From Glandiceps talaboti (Eukaryota > Hemichordata > Enteropneusta > Spengelidae): a DNA stretch of 64,000 nt. This document shows positions 61,039-64,000 of this stretch, piece after piece (positions within the stretch are counted from its first letter, which is position 1; each line of letters opens with the position of its first letter). Below the pieces are notes generated by a model. It was not told the DNA's origin. It did no database searches and worked only from the letters and a program-made list of their open reading frames with translations. The translations under genes were made by a program, and so were the position numbers. The DNA is taken from NCBI RefSeq assembly GCF_964340395.1, contig NC_135560.1:1607501-1671500 (forward strand), in the 5' to 3' direction.

Positions 61039-61187
61039 AATTGTAGTATGTGACCTATGACCTTTTCACAAATCAGTCTCCTCTCAGCCATACTAGCACA
61101 TTCCCAAACAACAGCTTCACATATGTTGGCATCTTGGAATCGGCGAAGTTCAGATTTCCTGCCCCAGAATTCTCTAAATTCAACAGC
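61039..61187 (-). CDS. NOL6: NOL6 exon (first in window)
   Basis: The 149-base exon starts in phase 0 after a pyrimidine-rich acceptor ending in AAG and ends before GTAAGT, leaving two bases of a split Leu codon. It encodes AVEFREFWGRKSELRRFQD, then ICEAVVWECAS and RRLICEKVIGHILQ. The ELRRFQDG-x-ICEAVVW block is one of the best conserved parts of the Nrap family. The preceding exon was not found between here and the right edge. Confidence 0.93.
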
Positions 61188-61330
61188 CTTAAAAAGAGCA
61201 AAAGTGTTGTTTGGTTAGTGCACAAGTCCATCAAGTATGTTACATACATATTACCTAATTATGTTTAAAGTTTGGTTGAAATCTGCTGATACACATGTCA
61301 TGACAGACAAGTCTTCATAATAGTCCCCAA

Positions 61331-61545
61331 CCCCCCCCCCCCCCCCTTCAAATGTGACTGAATGGAGACATAATTTAAAAGAAATTGGTGGCAACAAATA
61401 AATACTACAGTTTCTGTGATAATGAAGGGAATTGCTGAAGTTCAGTACTTAAACCTGAAGATCTAGGTCTAGGTCAAAGGTCAATGCCTAAAAAGAAAGT
61501 TTAAACCTGACAATATAGGAGTAGATATTTTAAAGGTGATTCAAA
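61331..61545. repeat. C16 tract and family C repeat, copy 3
   Basis: Sixteen C then CTTCAAATGTGACTGAATGG and GACATAATTTAAAAGAAATT, matching 23700-23890. Confidence 0.65.
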
Positions 61546-61914
61546 ATGCTCACATTAACTATCGCTAATTTGCTAGACAACATGTTTGTGAAATATATTC
61601 TGGTTTCAAAACTTTAAAAAAGTATCTGGAAACACCTTAAAATGACCTTTTTTCAGTCAGTTCCTTTCGGATTTACTTCGAGTGTAGTCAACAGGTGAAT
61701 AAAACTCAACAACGTGGTGGAAAAATACATTGCTGATGGTTGTAATAGACATCAGTAAACAAAAACTACAATCTACACGCCTTATTAACCAACATTTACC
61801 AATGTTTACCCCACACTACCTGACAATAATAATATAAATAAAAAATACCGCCAATGGCGTTGTAGCACAACTGTACAGTTTTTAAAAATGTTTACCCACA
61901 TGCTGATCCATGCT
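61546..61914. other. Intron sequence, nothing recognised
   Basis: No frame or repeat of note. Confidence 0.45.
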
Positions 61915-62600
61915 AACAATAGGTGTTCATTTGCTAAATGACTATCCAGTTGCCTATCCAACCCTGTTGTTATCTTTGCAAAATATGCAATAATTTGGCT
62001 GTTGCTAAGGGCATGGTCATGTTGCTAGACATATTTGCATACATTATTTGAATATTCGTTCTCTTTTCTATGAATCCCTGATGTTATCTTTGCAATATAC
62101 ATGATCATTAGCTGTTGCTATGGGTGTGGCCTTGTGCTAGACATATTTGCATACATTATTTGAATGTTCGTTCTCTTGTCTATGAATCCCTGATGTTATC
62201 TTAAGTTTGCTAGAGCCAATTGTTTCAAAATATTTTGAAGAAAATCTGCAGAATAACACTTCTAGAAACATCTCACCAAGTTTCAGTCTTACTGACCAAG
62301 TATGTTCTGAGATATAAGTTTTCACCACCATTCACATTTTTACACCTAATTTGCATATCACTGATGAGATCATTATATGTTTAAAATTTCTTTATCTATA
62401 CACCCCAGATGCATCCCCATTAAATTTCAGCCCAATCTGCTTGGTAGTTTTGGAATTAAAAATTTTTGACCAAAAAGACACATTTTTAGCCCTAATTTGC
62501 ATACCACTAATGGAATCATCATGTCATGAACATTGCTTCATCTAAACACCACTAAGAATGTTCCAATAAAAATTTCAAACTGATCTGCCCAAATTACAAA
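61915..62600. repeat. Dispersed repeat family A, copy 4 (longest)
   Basis: Carries all segments of the family in order, from CCATGCTAACAATAGGTGTT to TAATGGAATCATCATGTCATG. Confidence 0.75.
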
Positions 62601-63019
62601 CTGGTGGTAAGATCATTTTGATTTGAACAATTTCCCAACTAGACACCCAAGGTAATACACCCACCAAATATCATGGCGATCAATACTGAACCTTATCAGT
62701 TCAGTTGTGCTAAAAATTATTTATTTGAAGTTTCCATATATGTCCCCATATTTTATTAAATATCATCATTTAATAATTATAATATTAATAATTTATTGTT
62801 TAAAGACCATTACACACAAATGTCTCAATGGTCTGCACATAAAATATCACAAAATTTAAAAACATGATTCTGATTTTAAAAAAAATAAATACTAAAACTG
62901 CCAAGCACAACACATCATAAATCACAACAGTTTGATTAAAAATAATAAAAGAAACAATACAAGACACACCACAGAAACCCACCACAAAAAAATGTTGTCA
63001 ACATTATTGTTGAACCACT
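62601..63019. other. AT-rich intron sequence, nothing recognised
   Basis: Short AT-rich inverted repeat CAACATTATTGTTGAA near 63000; no gene. Confidence 0.45.
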
Positions 63020-63540
63020 TCAACAATAACACTTGTTGGTCATCATTCAATTATGTGGATCTCATCCACGCAGGCTTCTATCCGAGGAACAACAGTGGGG
63101 TCGACGTAAAGTTGGGAGTCATCAGCATAAATAACTGAATTCAAGCCATGTCGAGTAATGATGTCCTCTATCGGAGTATTGTACAAATCAAACAGACAGG
63201 ATCAAGCACAGAACCCTGTGGTACACCACACTTCAAAAGGCGTGTATTCAACACAATTGACTTAATAGATGCTTGCTACATTTGACCTTTGCGAAATGAC
63301 TCAAACCAACTTAAAGCAGTCCCCTGAAAGCCAAAACAGGAACTCAGCCTGTCCAAGAGAATGTCATGGTCGATGGTGTCGAATGCCGCCAACAAATCCA
63401 AAAGTACAGGAATGTCGACATGATGTTGCTTATCAAGAACAAGCATGACATCATTTAGCACATGCAAAAGTGCCGTCTCGGTGATGTGTCCTTTCCGATA
63501 TGCGGACTGAAAACAACCATAATGCGAGTTATCAGATACA
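63020..63540 (-). pseudogene. LINE reverse transcriptase remnant
   Basis: Minus strand reads GCFQSAYRKGHITETALLHV, LDLLAAFDTIDHDILLDRL (motif A), FQGTALSWFES, then after stops LLKCGVPQGSVLDPV and, in another frame, IEDIITRHGLNSVIYADDSQ with the catalytic YADD at 63115-63129. Frame breaks make it dead. CR1/Jockey-like clade. Confidence 0.85.
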
Positions 63541-64000
63541 TTTGCGATCGTTGTATCTTTGACCTTCAACCAAGTAGAGTGTATCATATCAATTGCGTCT
63601 TTGACTGTGATGACAGGTAACCCTTCCCCTGAATCAAGAGACATTAGCATTTTCTGGACCACTCGTTTACGATAATAAGTCTTCAAACTTCTAATTACAC
63701 CTTGGTCCATCGGTTGTAGCTTCGACGTGGTATTGGGTGGCAGGAACAAGGGCTTCGTTGACTTGAGATTTTTAACGGCTGGGTGAGCGGGACAGTTGTC
63801 AACGAACATCAGAACTTTCCTTCTTTGGTGGGTGCATTTCTGATCTACCTGATGAATCTACTGTGAGAATAAGTCGCTGACCATCCAAGCCTTTCGATTT
63901 GCTTGATAGTCTACGGGGAGAGAGGTAAGGTTCTTGAAGCATCTGGGCTTTTTAGCTTTACCGATTACTAGAGGCATGAGTTTTTCCGACCCATCCATAT
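63541..64000 (-). pseudogene. Tigger/pogo-type transposase remnant (runs off the window)
   Basis: Minus strand from the right edge reads [20 protein letters not shown], then [20 protein letters not shown], an in-frame TAG where Trp is expected, then RRKVLMFVDNCPAHPAVKNL (second catalytic Asp), LFLPPNTTSKLQPMDQGVIR (third Asp) and SLKTYYRKRVVQKML, VITVKDAIDMIHSTWLKVKD. This is the DDE_1 domain of Tigger/pogo transposases. The C-terminus is replaced at about 63540 by LINE RT sequence in the same frame. The N-terminal DNA-binding part lies beyond 64000. Confidence 0.88.

Larger units (their letters stand above)
8894..61187 (-). other. NOL6: NOL6 gene, central part (seven exons and six complete introns)
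   Basis: Seven minus-strand blocks translate without stops into consecutive stretches of NOL6 (Nrap, yeast Utp22), a component of the nucleolar small-subunit processome that acts in early 18S rRNA processing. Every block is bounded by AG on the acceptor side and GT on the donor side, and codon phases agree at every junction seen (2, 0, 1, 0, 2, 2). Recognisable family signatures in order are FREFWGRKSELRRFQD, KKLRGLEDLPLSI, ERSGKWPECVNAIHHV, FRIIVAYPREVTLLKKV, FGITVRLAKRW and VGFLRFLHLLRDHDW. Human NOL6 is about 1,146 residues; this covers roughly its middle third. Introns are 3,507, 1,659, 8,804, 9,998, 12,893 and 14,340 bases. No internal stop or broken splice site was seen, so the gene looks intact here. 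The 5' exons lie past 64000 and the 3' exons before position 1. Confidence 0.93.

Noticed and set aside
1-64000. tRNA, rRNA or other structured RNA genes
   Set aside because: None could be supported by eye. A covariance-model scan would be needed.

Overview
The window is animal nuclear DNA, low in coding density. It is the middle of one spliced housekeeping gene whose introns are filled with transposon debris and very large minisatellites. Seven minus-strand exons, all with GT-AG boundaries and matching codon phases, encode a central stretch (about 364 residues) of nucleolar protein 6 (NOL6/Nrap, yeast Utp22), a small-subunit processome component. Transcription runs right to left: 61187-61039, 57531-57270, 55610-55499, 46694-46540, 36541-36378, 23484-23332, 8991-8894. 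The first exons lie beyond the right edge and the last beyond the left edge. The mix of a DIRS retrotransposon, CR1/Jockey-like LINEs, a Tigger/pogo transposase, many fold-back elements and dispersed AT-rich repeats suggests a marine invertebrate (perhaps a cephalochordate or hemichordate). The species guess is inference only.

Layout. 1-5813 is a nearly complete minus-strand DIRS element (48-bp inverted terminal repeats; Gag, RT-RNase H and tyrosine recombinase in overlapping frames, with frame damage). It abuts the 3' end of a plus-strand LINE (5838-6310). 6.3-8.9 kb holds LINE debris, a diverged repeat pair and a 38-bp tandem repeat. The 14.3-kb intron 8992-23331 holds a 55-bp array (14 copies), a 51-bp array of about 157 copies (8 kb) and a 57-bp array of about 39 copies. 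Intron 23485-36377 holds a LINE whose ORF1 has been blown up by about 143 copies of a 37-bp repeat and about 8 copies of a 52-bp repeat, then an unknown decayed ORF, a dispersed repeat with a terminal hairpin, and a 1.6-kb terminal-inverted-repeat element. Intron 36542-46539 holds a LINE reverse transcriptase fragment in which the GVPQGS motif region has been amplified about 40 times, a 24-bp array (about 70 copies), a 27-bp array split by a fold-back element, and two further inverted-repeat elements. Intron 46695-55498 holds a 39-bp array of about 168 copies running into a decayed transposase-like ORF, itself split by a palindromic TTAA-flanked MITE. Intron 55611-57269 holds a GT microsatellite, a fold-back element and a 33-bp array. 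The right end holds dispersed repeats, a nested MITE, and a Tigger transposase remnant fused in frame to a LINE RT remnant.

The most notable theme is that six of the seven intronic stretches carry a minisatellite, and that at least two arrays (37 bp and 62/30 bp), with a probable third (39 bp), sit inside and grew out of transposon coding sequence. Most very long open frames in the window are products of repeat units whose length is a multiple of three and are not genes.
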